From the NCBI GenBank assembly GCA_037447655.1, contig JBBHKE010002791.1, positions 54,281 to 103,469 of the forward strand: 49,189 nucleotides of DNA, given 5' to 3'. The notes beneath the pieces are model-generated. The model saw nothing but the letters and a program-made list of their open reading frames with translations. It had not been told where the DNA came from and searched no databases. Positions 20,824 to 32,207 of this stretch are shown here, in pieces. Position numbers and translations under genes: made by a program. This stretch comes from Zygnema cylindricum. Its lineage: Eukaryota; Streptophyta; Zygnematophyceae; Zygnematales; Zygnemataceae. The stretch's first letter is position 1. The number at the start of each line of letters is the position of its first letter.

Positions 20824-21589
20824 GTCATTTGAACTACGAAATGTTTGGACTTTGGAGTTTGGACTGTTTGGAGGATTGCCTTTTACGCACGTGTGAATAT
20901 CTGATGCTGACATGCGTTTCAATATCAGCCATCAGGTCTTATCGCAACAGAAGCACCACATTTCGGAATTTCGGACTATGTAAAATCTTGATAAGGCGGT
21001 ATGAAATTAGTACTCTTTGTACGGAAGGCAACAATCTCCGCGGCACACATGTCAAATCTGTTGTTTTGTAGCGCCAATGTCGCATAAAATTGTAATCCGT
21101 ACATCTAAGGTACATAAAAAACTTATTAAGTACAGTCATACTTGACAATTGCCGTACGCATTCTGTACTATAGATGAAGCCTCAGGTTTTACATTGCGAA
21201 ATTTGCCGCAGGGTCCTACGACCGATCAACACGTCGTTCTCATCCCTGCGACACTATGCGACGTTTAAAAGTCGCCCTCCAACCACCAGGTTTCTGAGCA
21301 GGAGAAAGGAGCTTTCCACCGACATTTCCGAATTGGTACTTTCGGTATTTTGTACGACATTTTGTACGACATTTTGTCTCATCCGGGTGGTAGTAAAGCG
21401 TCATCCCGTTTCGATTCCTACTCCGGAGTCAAAAACTGTTCTCGTTACCTCTTATCTCCTTCTCCCTCCTCTTAACCTTTTATCTCTCTCCCTCCCTTCG
21501 AGTCTCTCTCTTCCCTTCCCTTCCCTTCCCTCTTTTGACTCTCTCCCTCTTTCTCCTCTCTCCCCATATCTTTCTCTCACTGTCTCAAA
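20824..21589. other. Upstream region of the acidic-repeat gene
   Basis: No recognised gene. A 14-bp direct repeat (TTTTGTACGACA) lies at 21352-21378. From about 21455 the plus strand becomes strongly CT-rich (CTCTCCCTCCCTTCGAG..., CCTTCCCTTCCC) up to the ATG at 21590; pyrimidine-rich leaders are common in plant genes, so this may be the core promoter and 5' UTR. A short overlapping ORF at 21174-21635 is probably not a gene. Confidence 0.5.
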
Positions 21590-24230
21590 ATGCCGCCTCC
21601 TTCAAAAGAACCGATGGATCCTATCATTACCATAATAAAAAATCGCGCTCCGTCTCCCTCGCCTTCCCTCTACCCCTCCCCTCCCTCCCTCTCTAGGTAT
21701 CTTATTATCGCAACAATATCTACAGCCGCCATTTTGGGTCTTCTCACCTCTCTCTTGGGACCCCCCTGGATTTTTTGTGGGACTCAAGGATGTACTTTTT
21801 ATGTCCGGAGAGATTCCGTACACCCCGTACATTCCGTACACCACATATATTCCGTACAGTATGTGAAGGTGGATTTTGTACGGACAGAAGAATTGCTTCC
21901 GGAGGGAATCCAACCTGGGATGGTGTATGGGAGAGGTAGGGGGGAGAGGGAGAGAGAGGGAGAGGGAGAAGTGGGAATTTTAAGAGGAGAGGTAATAAAC
22001 CGGGAGGAAGGAGGGAATGAAGGGGAAGAGGGAGAGCGAGAGGGAGAGATAGGTTTAGAAAGGGAAATAAAAAAATCTATGAAGGATTTTTTGAAAGCGG
22101 TAAATAGTGTAGAGGAGGATTATGCGGAAAAAGAATTGAAGAATACCAAAATTAGTGAAGAAGATATTATTGATGTTCTGGGAAAGGGAGAGGAGGTAGA
22201 GAGAGGAGAGAGAGGAGAGGAGGCAGAGGGAGTGGAGAGATGGGAGGAGGGAGAGGAGGCAGAGAGAGGGGAGGAGGGAGAGGAGGCAGAGGGAGTGGAG
22301 AGAGGGGAGGAGGGAGAGGAGGCAGAGAGAGAAGAGAGAGGGGAGGCCTCGTTTCTGGTGGAAGATGTGGTTGACAGACTGCTAGATGAAGGAGAATTAA
22401 GCGAGGGAGAGAGTGAGGGAGAGCGAGATTCAGTGCAGGGGGAAGAGGGAGAGGAAGATATTGTTTTAAAAAGGGTGAAGAAAGTTGGGGATAATGAAGG
22501 TATGGAGAATTTTTTGAAAGTGGTAAATAGTGTAGAGGAGGATTATGCGGAAAAGGAACTGAAGAATACTCAAATTAGTGTAGAAAATATGATTGATGTT
22601 TTGAAAAAGGGAGAGGAGGTAGAGAGGGAGGAGAGAGGGGGGAACTCGTTTTTGGTGGCTGACAGTCTGGTGAACCAGGGAAATGTAAAACAGGGGGAGA
22701 GAGAGGGAGAGGTAGATTCATTGGACGGGGAAGAGGGAGAGGAAGAGATTGATTTAAAAAGAGAGAGGAAAGCTGGGGATGATAAAGGTATAGAGGATTT
22801 TCCCAAGGCGGTAAAATTTATAGACGAGGACTACGCGGAAAAAGAACTGAAGAATACCCAAGTTAGTGTAGAAAATATGATTGATGTTTTGAAAAAGGGA
22901 GAGGAGGGAGAGAGAGAGGAGAGGGGGAGGGAACTCGTTTGGAATGTCGTCTGTCGTTGACAGACTGGTGGATGAAGGAGATTCAAGAGAGGGCGGGAGA
23001 GATTCAGTGGACGGTGAAGAGGGAGAGGAAGAGATTGATTCAAAAAGGGAGAGGAAAGTTGGGGATAATGAAGTTATGGAAATTTTTCCGAAAGCGGTAA
23101 ATGTTTTAGAGGAGGATTATGCGGAAAAAGAATTGAAGAGTACTCAAATTAGTGAAGAAAATATGATTGATGTTTTGAAAAAGGGAGAGGAAATAGAGAG
23201 AGAGGAGAAAGAAAGGGACTCCATTTTAGTGGTTGACAGACTTGTGAATGATGGAGATTTGAGAGAGGGAGAGCAAGAGGGAGAGAAAGAGTCAGTGGAC
23301 GGGGAAGAGGGGGTGGAAGAGATTGATTTAAAAAGGGAGAGGAAATTTGGGGATAATACAGTTCTGGAGGAAATTCCAAAAGCAGTATTTTTAGAGGAAG
23401 AGGAGTATGCGGAAAAAGAATTAAAAAATACTGAAATTAGTGAAGAAAATATTTTTGATGTTTTGAAAAAGGGTGAGGAGGTGGAAGGAGACGAGAGAGA
23501 AAGGGGCTCGTTTCTGGTGGCTTCCGTGGTTGACAAATCTGTGAGTGAAGGAGATTTAAAAGAGGGAGAGAGGAAAGGAGAGAAGGATTTAATGGAGAGA
23601 GTGAAAGCGGAAGCGGAGAATTTTTTAAATAGAATCGCAAATGGGGTAATAAAGAGTGTGAATCATTTGGAAAGTATTGTAAAAAGTGAGGAGAAAAGAA
23701 GAGAAGTTCTGAAAGCTGATTCCATAATGCTTGAGAGACTCGAAATCCTGAACCCAGAATCCCATAAGGACTTCAATTCTCACGAGATAGTGGACGACGA
23801 AACTAAAGTTGGGTCACGTTTGGACAATGAGTTGAAGTCAGAAAAAAAGGAGGGAGAGGTTATTGAAGGAGGAGTTGTCGGAGGTATTGAAGAGCACTTG
23901 GAAACGGAGGCGGAAAATTCTTCGGATTTGAAACAAAATGAACTCAAGGCAATTCTTAGAGAAGGGCCGAGAGAAGCTGTGCAGGAAAATTTGAGAGAGG
24001 TAGAAACAGTTAAAATTTTAAATAAAACTGAAAAAGAAAATGAAAATGAAAACAGAGAGGAGAGTGTGAAGGACGATAAGAAAGAAGTACCAAAAGTGCG
24101 ATCAAAACTTTTTGAAGTTCGACAAAGACCGGGATGGAAGCAGAGAAAAACAACCCAGACTATGGAAGAAGACGAGACGTTGGCGGTACGATTTGTGCGC
24201 CGACCTCGAAAAATGGGAAGTTTGGATTAA
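21590..24230 (+). CDS. Predicted single-pass membrane protein with five acidic ~95-residue repeats; one apparent frameshift
   Basis: Two overlapping ORFs (21590-22960, 456 codons; 22944-24230, 428 codons from its first Met) read as one intronless gene of about 880 codons interrupted by one extra base in a purine run near 22920-22936. The start ATG follows a CT-rich leader. Residues 1-36 are Pro/Ser-rich. About 37-57 (YLIIATISTAAILGLLTSLL) is a hydrophobic segment, so a signal-anchor is likely. A short Cys-containing, His/Val-rich stretch follows (to about 110). Then come five repeats with cores EEDYAEKELKNTQIS and ENMIDVLKKGEE, spaced about 287 bp apart (near 22076, 22500, 22790, 23075, 23362); the first is lengthened by a Glu/Gly-rich expansion. 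They are very acidic, probably helical. The tail is basic (RQRPGWKQRK, RFVRRPRK). I recognise no family; the function is unknown. The fact that the repeat consensus persists in the new frame after 22944 argues for a recent indel or a sequence error. A possible poly(A) signal AATAAA lies near 24284. Confidence 0.65.
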
Positions 24231-24950
24231 TTTTCTTTCGAATTAAAAAAAAAACAAAAAAAAAAGAGAAAATACTGACACTGAATAAACGTTTTAGTTT
24301 GAGTTGTAGGTTATCGTTTCTGCTACTTTTTTTTTTTCTGTTTTGAGGATCCTTTCCAAAACTTGTCAATTTTGTAGGCCATGTTCTTTATGGCGGGATA
24401 TATTTTTTTTTCCGCTGTTTTAAAGTTTGGTTCACTTTTAACATAAAGCTCAAAAAGGAAAAATCTTAAAGTCGGAGAGGTTCAAAATACTTTCTGAAAC
24501 CTCTTATTTAAGAGATATTTTGTGTAAATAAGGTGTTTGTAACATAAAGGGAAAAAACATTTGAGAGGGTTTTCTGGGTTTCCAGGTGAGTGATTTTGCA
24601 CTTTCCGGGGAATTTTTTTGTTGATGAATCAGAAAAGATAGAAAGAGCCTTAAAAAAACGCGAAAGTAGGTTAGTGTTTTATTTTCCTTTTCTTTCCCCA
24701 GATTGTGGGCGTATGTACAGTTAAGCAATTCACAGTATACCAACAAGAAACCTCAATTTCACTTAACTTTTATTTTTCGAGTTCCGAATATGATCGACAA
24801 ATGTAATTGCCTTGAATCTATTTTTTTTTGCTTTTTTCGTTGTTGTTGTTTTTGCGCATTTATTGAACAATTGGAACTATTGCTTTCTTTGCAATATTGT
24901 TTATGACTTTGTAAAATGAAATACTCGATGACAGTTAGTCATTCTCTCTT
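24231..24950. other. Downstream of the acidic-repeat gene; nothing recognised
   Basis: Begins with A-rich DNA (24245-24280) containing the likely 3' UTR. Short ORFs on both strands have no recognisable content. Confidence 0.5.
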
Positions 24951-26045
24951 CCTCCCGCTCTCTGTTTAAGCCCCCGATTTACTCTCCCGCCCTTCTCCCT
25001 CTCCGTCTCCCTTTCCCTCTCCCTCTCCCTCTCCCTCTCCCTTTTCCTTACCCTATCCCTCTCCAGCTCTCTCTCCTCTCCCTTCCCCTCCCTCTTCTCC
25101 CTTTCCATCTCCATTCCCCTCTTTACGTCCTTACTTCTTTGGTCCTCTCCCTCTCCCTCTCCCTCTCTCTCGCTCACTCTCCCTGTCCCTTGCTCCTCCC
25201 TATCGCTATTCCTCTCTTTCTCAATCTGTCTCTACCTCTCCCTCTTCTTCTCCCTCTCCCTCTTCCTCTCCCTATCCCTCTTCCTCTCCCAATCCCTCTC
25301 CTCTCCCTCTCCCTTTTCCTTTCCCTATCCCTCTCCAGCACTCTCCTCTCCATCTGCATCTTCCCCTCCCTCTTTCTCTCCCTCTCCTCTGCTCCTCTTC
25401 CTCTCCCTCATTCTCTCCCTGTCTCTCTCCACCCTCTTCTATACATTCGTTTCATCTCCTCTTCCTCATCCTATCCCTCTCCCATCCCTTCCTTCTCCTC
25501 ATTCCTCCCATCGTTGTCATCGCCGGTCTCTTCCTCTCCTCTCCTCTTTTCCCTCAACGCTCTCTCCCGATCAACAGCTCCCCCTCCTCCTCTCCTCCTC
25601 CTCTCCCCTTTCCCCTCTCTCCACCTCCTATCATCCCCTCTATACCTCTTTCTCCTTCAATTCCTCTCCTCTCTCCCCGTCCCTCTCCTCCCTCTCCTTA
25701 TTCCTTTTCCACCCCTCTCTCTCTCCCTCTATCTCCTCTCCCTTTCCGGGCTCATCATATTCCATCTTTTCAATCTATCATCATTCTCCTTTATCATCTG
25801 CCTCTCTCTCCTTTCTTGTCCTCATCTTGTTCCTCTTCAAATTTCTTTCGACCCTCTTCCTCTATCATCTCTCATATCCTCTCCCTTCCCCTCTCTATTC
25901 CTCTCCTCTCTTTTCCTTTTCCTATCCCTCTCCAGCTCTCTCTCCTCCCCATTTGCATCTTTCCCTCTTTTTTTTTCTTCCTCTTTCTCTCCCTTCCCGC
26001 TCTCCCCCTCCTCTCTCCTTTGCCCTTCCCTTCCAACTCTACGTA
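24951..26045. repeat. 1.1-kb CT-rich (CCCTCT)n-type tract
   Basis: Imperfect hexamer and related pyrimidine units (CCCTCT, TTCCTC, TCCCTC) fill the tract on the plus strand. The 323-codon Ser/Leu/Pro ORF through it (25139-26110) and Arg/Glu ORFs on the other strand are simple-repeat translations. Confidence 0.9.
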
Positions 26046-26720
26046 AAGCAGATATGAATTTTCTTGCTTATGTATTCCTTTTTATCGTGGGCCCGACATT
26101 TTTTTTTTAAGTGTTTCACCGTTTTGAGAAGCAACCTTGTAAGATGTCTCATTATCAAGCCATAGTAGCACGTGACATAGTGTCTACAAGCTTGTTCATC
26201 CTACCTCCCTCTCCATACAATTTTTGTGTCGCTTCCTCGAAGAAGGAGAGTACAACTTTAGGACTAACATGCTGTGTTGCTGGGTATTCGCGCTATTTGT
26301 AAAGATGGTGTCATCGTTCGCAAATTCATCATGAATTGCTATTAAAAGAAAAAGAAAATGTGTTATTCTAGTATTAACTACGAGTAAGCCATCAAATTAT
26401 ATAACATGGTTGAATAGGAACACCATTGACCACCATTAAGGGATACAGGTGAACAATCCTACATTTATAATCACGAGAGAAGATGAACAAAAAGCAATAA
26501 AACTGGTGACTAAAGGAACGAAATTGAAATGGTATTTAAAATTTATCCCAAATCTTAAATACTAAAGAAAAAGTGGGCCTTGACAGTTTTGGCTCAATTT
26601 TGGGAGGAGATAAATAACAAAAAAAAAAATAATAATAATAAAAATACAATAAACTGACCTTGCCAGATTTTCAGATAGACTCACGCATCATTTAAAAAAC
26701 TTAAATAAGCAAAAAACTAA
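26046..26720. other. No recognised gene
   Basis: AT-rich DNA with a short (AAT)n run near 26625. Nothing identifiable. Confidence 0.5.
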
Positions 26721-27481
26721 GGGTGCGTCTCCATGTGCCAAAGTAAGGGTTTTTTCCTGTCGTTTTCTTGTAAAACTTAGAGCCGTACCGCGTAAGTTTC
26801 AACCGTACAAAAAAATATAAAAAAGGAGAAGTACATTTTGCGTCATCGTCAAATTTAAGATGTGCTACATGTTGTCGTCTTGTGTTCTTCGGCCACGCCA
26901 AAAAACGTCATCTTCAAACTTTTCTTTAAAACACATGGACGATGTGTTTTAAAACAAAGTATTTTCTAAAACAAATAGGAACACGTATTCGCACATGTAA
27001 AAAAATTTACAAAAATTTCAAACGAATTCAAGCGACGGCGAAAGGTACACTATTCGTTATGTTTTGTCCGTTTGCGTTAAATATGACGATGAAAAGTACA
27101 TAGTTTATTTTATTTTGTCCGTTTGCGTCCGTTACGGTTTTTTTTTTGGCAGGGATCTCACGATTTTGATGCCATTTCACGTCGACCAGACAGGAGACGC
27201 AAAGGCAAAACGCATCTCTTTCAACATTGAAACCGCACAGGTTCGAAGGCGGTACGTCTACAATGTCACGGAAAGTCATGCGACGTCACAAGCAGTTACA
27301 AAAAACAGCGTGCGTCATCACAGATTGTAGCCGTCACGGGCATTGTCAACGTATACAATCGTCACACCCTTAAGTAACAACTTTTTTGTTACACATAGGG
27401 ACACCTGAAATCCGGGTCCGCCGGATCTGCGCTAAGAAACAAAGTAAGTTCGGTAAGTTTCAAGTACATGGAGACGCACAT
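26721..27481 (-). mobile_element. Family B Harbinger-type MITE, copy 3 (inverted)
   Basis: 761 bp. Left GGGTGCGTCTCCATGTGCC, right GTACATGGAGACGCACAT, flanked by TAA (26718-26720, 27482-27484). The interior is the reverse complement of copies 1 and 2 (for example the CCGGGTCCGCCGGATCTGCGC segment near 27412). Confidence 0.85.
27028..27279 (-). CDS. Small ORF conserved among family B copies, function unknown
   Basis: 83 codons, beginning MTFRDIVDVPPS with CLC and VDVKWH in the same places as the ORFs at 7967-8299 and 11263-11514. It diverges at its C-terminus. No family is recognised. Confidence 0.3.
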   Translation of the reverse strand: MTFRDIVDVPPSNLCGFNVERDAFCLCVSCLVDVKWHQNREIPAKKKTVTDANGQNKINYVLFIVIFNANGQNITNSVPFAVA

Positions 27482-27562
27482 TAAGTAACGCTTGGAAACC
27501 GCTTAAATCAGGTGTTAAAACGTTCAGACTTCCATTGAGCGTTTTATGATTTTCGCTGTATC

Positions 27563-27588
27563 AGTTTAAACCATAGTTCAAAAGTAGG
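27563..27588 (+). repeat. Left arm of a perfect 26-bp inverted repeat (family G, copy 2)
   Basis: AGTTTAAACCATAGTTCAAA followed by AGTAGG is exactly reverse complementary to 32121-32146, 4.5 kb away. The 90 bp inside it match the left end of family G copy 1 at about 6850-6940. Confidence 0.85.
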
Positions 27589-28063
27589 TGAAAGTAGGCC
27601 CATACAGTATGCCTATTGTATGCAAAACATACAATATGCCCTTAAGACCCATATTGTATTGGTCGAAAAATGAAAAAAAAGCGATAATTTCGATATTCGA
27701 TATATCGAATATCGATCGGTCAGAGTCTTCGATATATCGTACCGAGACCAACATAAAATATCGCGATAATTATCGCGATATGTAGTACTTTTTAAATTTT
27801 TTATTTTGTATATTATGTAATTTTACCGAAAAGTAAAATTTATGTGCACCGTGAGACGCCACGTACGACGTGAATTCTACTCCGTAACTTCACGGTAAAC
27901 GCCGCAAAATGGAACCGCAAAAATATTACTAATTCCGTACTGCATAGAATTCATTTCTTAGTACGGACGGAACTTGACGTACGAAAATAACTAGTACGGA
28001 CAGAACTTGACGTACGAAAATAACACAGTAAATTTGTCAAAAGATTGAACTGACGAAAAAAAC

Positions 28064-28072
<9 letters not shown>

Positions 28073-28107
<35 letters not shown>
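28073..28107. repeat. (CT)n microsatellite
   Basis: A pure CT run directly upstream of the hAT transposase start. Confidence 0.9.
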
Positions 28108-28111
<4 letters not shown>

Positions 28112-28138
28112 TTCAGCCAAGAACTTTTAGCTCTCTCC

Positions 28139-30365
28139 ATGGATTCCCAAGGGATAGGAGGTAGCATGGAAGGTTTAGAGGATGATGACACCCGGCTACT
28201 TCCAGATATGGAAGCTATACACATGGAAAACTCATTAGAATGCGAGAAAGGTCGTTCCCAAAGGGGTAAATTCTAAAGTTTGGCATCACTTTAAAGTCTT
28301 ACATAGTGGGAAGCATTCTGACAAGGCTTTCTGCAATCATTGTGACATACCTGTTGCAAGAGGGAAGTCGATGAGTCCTACAAACTTACTCTCTCACTTA
28401 AGGGTTCATCACATAAAGTTATTTACAAGGGATACATTGAAAGAAATAGAAGAAAAGCCGGGAGCTTTTGGAGGATTTCGTACAAAGAAGAGCAATTTCG
28501 AGAAATGGTGAAGGGCTTGGCGCCAAAGGTCGTGATTCCAGATCGGCGTGGACTAATTTCGAGAATGGAGGAAATCGAGATGAAGGTCCGCCTAAGTTTA
28601 GGGAAGCTTTTAGAAGGTGAAACCCTAAGCATTACTATGGACACATGGACATCGTTGTCCAATGAATCCTTTTGTTCCATGACAGCGCACTTCATCAACT
28701 CTGATTGGGATCTTCAAAATGTTTGTTTAGGATGCTCTCCTTTTTCTGGTAGCCATACCGCAAAAGCGATTGGTGAGAAGTGTAAGGAAATGTTAGAAGG
28801 ATTTGACATTTCCGAAAAATCAGTGGCGGTTTGTGTAACCGATACAGCAACTGCTATGAAAAAAGCGGGAAAATCCATGTCTTGTGATTGGCATGGTTGC
28901 ATGGGTCATTTATGAGAGCTTGTCACAGGAAAGTTCTTTAATGGTCCTAGTATTGCATCACACTTGAAAAGTGCACGCAACCTTGTGGGATTATTTAGAA
29001 GCTTATCAAGAGCAACTAATATTCTAAAAAATGTTGCGAGTGAATTGAAGTGGAAAGTTCTAATTCCGGATGTAGCTACGAGGTGGTGGTCAACATACTC
29101 TATGCTCACTTCAATATTGTATTTGAAAAATCCGTTACAAGCAATCATGACAACAATTGTGCCACCGAATGCGAGGTTGAGTGAAGAGGCGTGGATGATC
29201 ATTGAGAGAGGTGCGATTCTTTTAAAACCTTTCATGGTTGCCCAACCCGTGTTGGAAGGGGAAAGTTATGTAACTTTGAGTTAGGTGCCGGTAATTGTCC
29301 ACTCACTACTTAAAGGACTAAAAAAAGTAGTGGATGACACTTCAAATGGAGGATGTGATGATTTGGCAATTAATGCCATCGCGGAGACGATGGTAACCGA
29401 TTTTGAGGGTCGATTTGGAACGTGTGAGTTAACAACCCTCCCGATGAAGATGTTTATTGCTTGTGCACTAGATCCTAGGACGAAAAACCTAGTATTTTTA
29501 ACACCATTGGAGGTAGATAAAGTATGGCAAGAAATTGTCAACATGATGTTAGGAAAGTTTGACATGGATGCGGAATTGTTTGGACATTCGGAGGGTGATA
29601 GTTATAGGTTGATGATGGAAATTGGAAACAATTCAAATGAGAAAGGTGTGAATGAAGTTGAAGATGATGATGAGGATGACATTTTCATAGCATTACAAAG
29701 AGAGCATCCCATTTCTTCGGTAATGGAAACCGTTCAAAAACCTTCGGCCTCGGAACTCACGCGAGATGAGTTTAAGGAGCATTTGCTCCACGAAGTTCAA
29801 CTTTACAAGGGAAGAAGTGTTTTAGAACAATCACAACACGAACGGGCAAACCCATTGAAGTGGTGGGCCGAAAAGAAAAAAATGTTTCCGCCATTGAGCT
29901 CTTTGGCTCGAATCATTTTAGCTATACCGGCATTTGCTCCATGAAGTTCAACTTTACAAGGGACGAAGTGTTTTAGAACAATCACAACACGAACGGGTAA
30001 ACCCATTGAAGTGGTGGGCCGAAAAGAAAAATTTGTTTCCGACATTGAGCTCTTTGTCTCGAATCATTTTAGCTATACCGGCCACTTCGGCTCCTTCCGA
30101 GCGAATTTTTTCCATGGCCGGTCAAATTAGCACGATTAAGCGAAACCGGTTGACTCCGGAATCGGTGGAAAGACTTGTTTTTTTGAAAGGATCATGGCAA
30201 GCAACGGAATCGCTCATTAATATTCGTGACGACAAAGGAAAGGAGATTGAAAAAGAGGGAGACATTAACGACAACGATAACAATAAGGTTGTTTCCAAGA
30301 AACGTCGAAAGGAAACGGGAAAGGAAATTGGAGATTGGTGGAATACTTTACCCAACAAAAAATAA
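28139..30365 (+). pseudogene. hAT transposase, multiply broken
   Basis: Start codon at 28139. The first frame stops near 28276. The next frame encodes a BED zinc finger (SKVWHHFK, then C-x2-C at CNHC and H-x3-H at HLRVHH, 28280-28425). The RNase H-like catalytic core begins with SITMDTWTS at 28630 and continues with CVTDTATAMKKA and DWHGCMGHL before a stop at 28912; the next pieces include VATRWWSTYSML (29072) and a stop at 29282. The C-terminal hATC dimerisation domain is recognisable (NPLKWWAEKK, SAPSERIFSMAGQI, 30000-30125). Breaks: an early frameshift, in-frame stops at about 28912 and 29282, and a 151-bp internal duplication. The enzyme would normally excise and insert the element by a DDE mechanism; this copy should be inactive. 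Confidence 0.85.
29781..30082 (+). repeat. 151-bp tandem duplication inside the hAT transposase
   Basis: ATTTGCTCCACGAAGTTCAAC at 29781 and ATTTGCTCCATGAAGTTC at 29932 begin two copies with few differences. The length is not a multiple of three, so the second copy shifts the frame after the first IPA motif. Confidence 0.9.
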
Positions 30366-30439
30366 TTTTGCAAAATTATGTTTTTTATGGAAGATTTGTA
30401 GGGTGCACGGTTGAGAGAATTTGAATTTCAGTTTTTTGG

Positions 30440-30935
30440 TCGTAGAAACATTGTGTAATTTAGATTCAGATTTCGGATATTGGGAAATTGGGAAAGTAGA
30501 AAAATTGGGATGTTGGGATTATAGGATAATCACATGTTTGCATTTGGGAGAGGTGGAATTGTTGATGGAAAATTATATATTTGAGGAAATGGATGTTGAA
30601 AATTTATGTTGCTAGTGTGAGAATTAATGGAAATTTCGGATTTGTATTTTGGATTTTGAGAAATTGGGAAAATGGAAAATTCGGAATTTGGGGATTATAG
30701 GATAATCACATGTTTGCATTTGGGAGAGGTAGAATTGTTGATGGAAAATTATGTATTTGAGGAAATAGATTTAGAAAATTTATTAGTGTGAGAATTAATG
30801 GAATTTTTGGATTTGGATTTTGAATATTGGGAAATTGGGAAAGTGGAAAATTTGGGATTTTGGGATTATAGAATAATCACATGTTTGAATGTGGGAGATG
30901 TCAAATTAAGTTCATGATTTGGACATGTTGGATTT
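30440..30935. repeat. About 168-bp tandem repeat, nearly three units
   Basis: GGATAATCACATGTTTGCAT and neighbours occur at 30533, 30700 and 30871. Units also share GGGAAATTGGGAAAGT. Located in the 3' part of the hAT element. Confidence 0.8.
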
Positions 30936-31164
30936 TGAAATCTTTGCGAGTTTAATTTTTTTTCATTTAGGGAATTAGAATTGAATATTGGGAAAATAAG
31001 TAATTAATATTAATGTGGAAATATGGGTTACTTGTGGCCACATATTGATTTATGTTATATAGTTGGAATTGGTATTGGAATTATATTGCATTTTTTGAAT
31101 AGTAAAAAATGTGAATTTTTAATATTATTGATGTTATAATTAGAGGTGTAATTTCAGAAATGTG

Positions 31165-31480
31165 GAATAGTAGTAGGTAATACTACCAGCTGCAGTACCA
31201 CTAGTACTAACAGCAGCTAGTACCACCAGCTGCAGCACTAGTACTAGCTGCAGCTGCTAGTACTACCGGCTGCAGCACTAGTACTAGCTGCAGCCTTAGT
31301 ACTACCAACTGCAGCACTAGTACTAACAGCAGCAGCTAGTACCACCAGCTGCAGCACTAGTACTAGCTGCAGCTGTTAGTACTACCAGCTGCAACACTAG
31401 TACTAGCAGCAGCTGTTAGTACTAACACTAGTACTAGCAGCAGCTGTTATTACTACGGGCTGCAGAAGCAGTAGAACTGG
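31165..31480. repeat. CAGCTGCAG / CACTAGTACTA minisatellite
   Basis: Alternating CAGCTGCAGC and ACTAGTACTA motifs, many palindromic (CAGCTG, CTGCAG, ACTAGT), in about ten degenerate units. Confidence 0.85.
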
Positions 31481-31650
31481 CAGCAGACCACAAAAAAAAA
31501 AACCTAGAAAATCATTCGATATATCGCAATATATTATATTGGCGATATATCGTCTAAATATCGTTATATTTAGATAATCGATATATCGCTTCGGGTACCT
31601 AAAATTCGGTACATATCGAATATTGGCAAGTGGTCTTCGATGCCCAACAC

Positions 31651-32207
31651 TACACCGTGAATCGCTATTAGCGTAATGAAATAGATAGCGTAATGAAACA
31701 ATTAGCGTACTTTACGGTAAATTGTGTTTTTTCGGGTACACCATGATACTAATTTATCATGTACTCTAATTTGTAAACTGCTTTGTAAAAATTTTCAGCA
31801 CATAATATGTCCACACTAAAACATATATATGTACGAAACTGTTCAGATCGTACGCCGTCGCGTTTTTTTGACATCTGCGTATGCCGGAAAATATTTACGC
31901 AATTATATATTATTATATTTTCTGTACTTTTAAGTTTAAAAATGTACGGAATAAGACAGATCTGGCAGTCCGTACACCACACTATTTAAAAGGGAACTAA
32001 ATTACAGTTATGAACCGCATTGAGCGGGAGTGTCCGCAACTCACACCCATACAATATGCCTACTCTACGCGAGTTTTGTGCCAAGTTTTGTGCGCCTACC
32101 AAAGGCCTACCATAAAAACGCCTACTTTTGAACTATGGTTTAAACTCAATGCTGCTCACTGGCTTTTACTTGACAATATCTTAACGCCAATAGCGATTCC
32201 TGGTGTA
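31651..32207. mobile_element. TA-flanked MITE (family C)
   Basis: TACACCGTGAATCGCTATTAG at the left and CAATAGCGATTCCTGGTGTA at the right, 557 bp. Interior 31800-32030 matches 14807-15125 inverted. The right end of a family G element (to 32146) lies inside it. Confidence 0.7.
32121..32146 (-). repeat. Right arm of the perfect 26-bp inverted repeat (family G, copy 2)
   Basis: Exact reverse complement of 27563-27588. The 85 bp to its left match the right end of family G copy 1 (ACTCTRCGCGAGTTTTGTGC). Confidence 0.85.

Larger units (their letters stand above)
27682..31650 (+). mobile_element. Decayed hAT transposon
   Basis: The region holds a broken hAT transposase gene flanked by clusters of CGATAT/ATATCG motifs at 27682-27785 and 31517-31625, as expected for sub-terminal transposase-binding repeats. 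The right end, read inward on the minus strand, is TAGTGTTGGGCATCGAAGAC, a hAT-like terminus. I cannot find the matching left TIR or the 8-bp duplication. The 3' non-coding part contains a 168-bp tandem repeat and a CAGCTGCAG-rich repeat. Confidence 0.7.

Noticed and set aside
25139-26110. 323-codon plus-strand ORF, Ser/Leu/Pro-rich
   Set aside because: It is the translation of a (CCCTCT)n-type tract; all six frames are unusually open there and no domain is visible.
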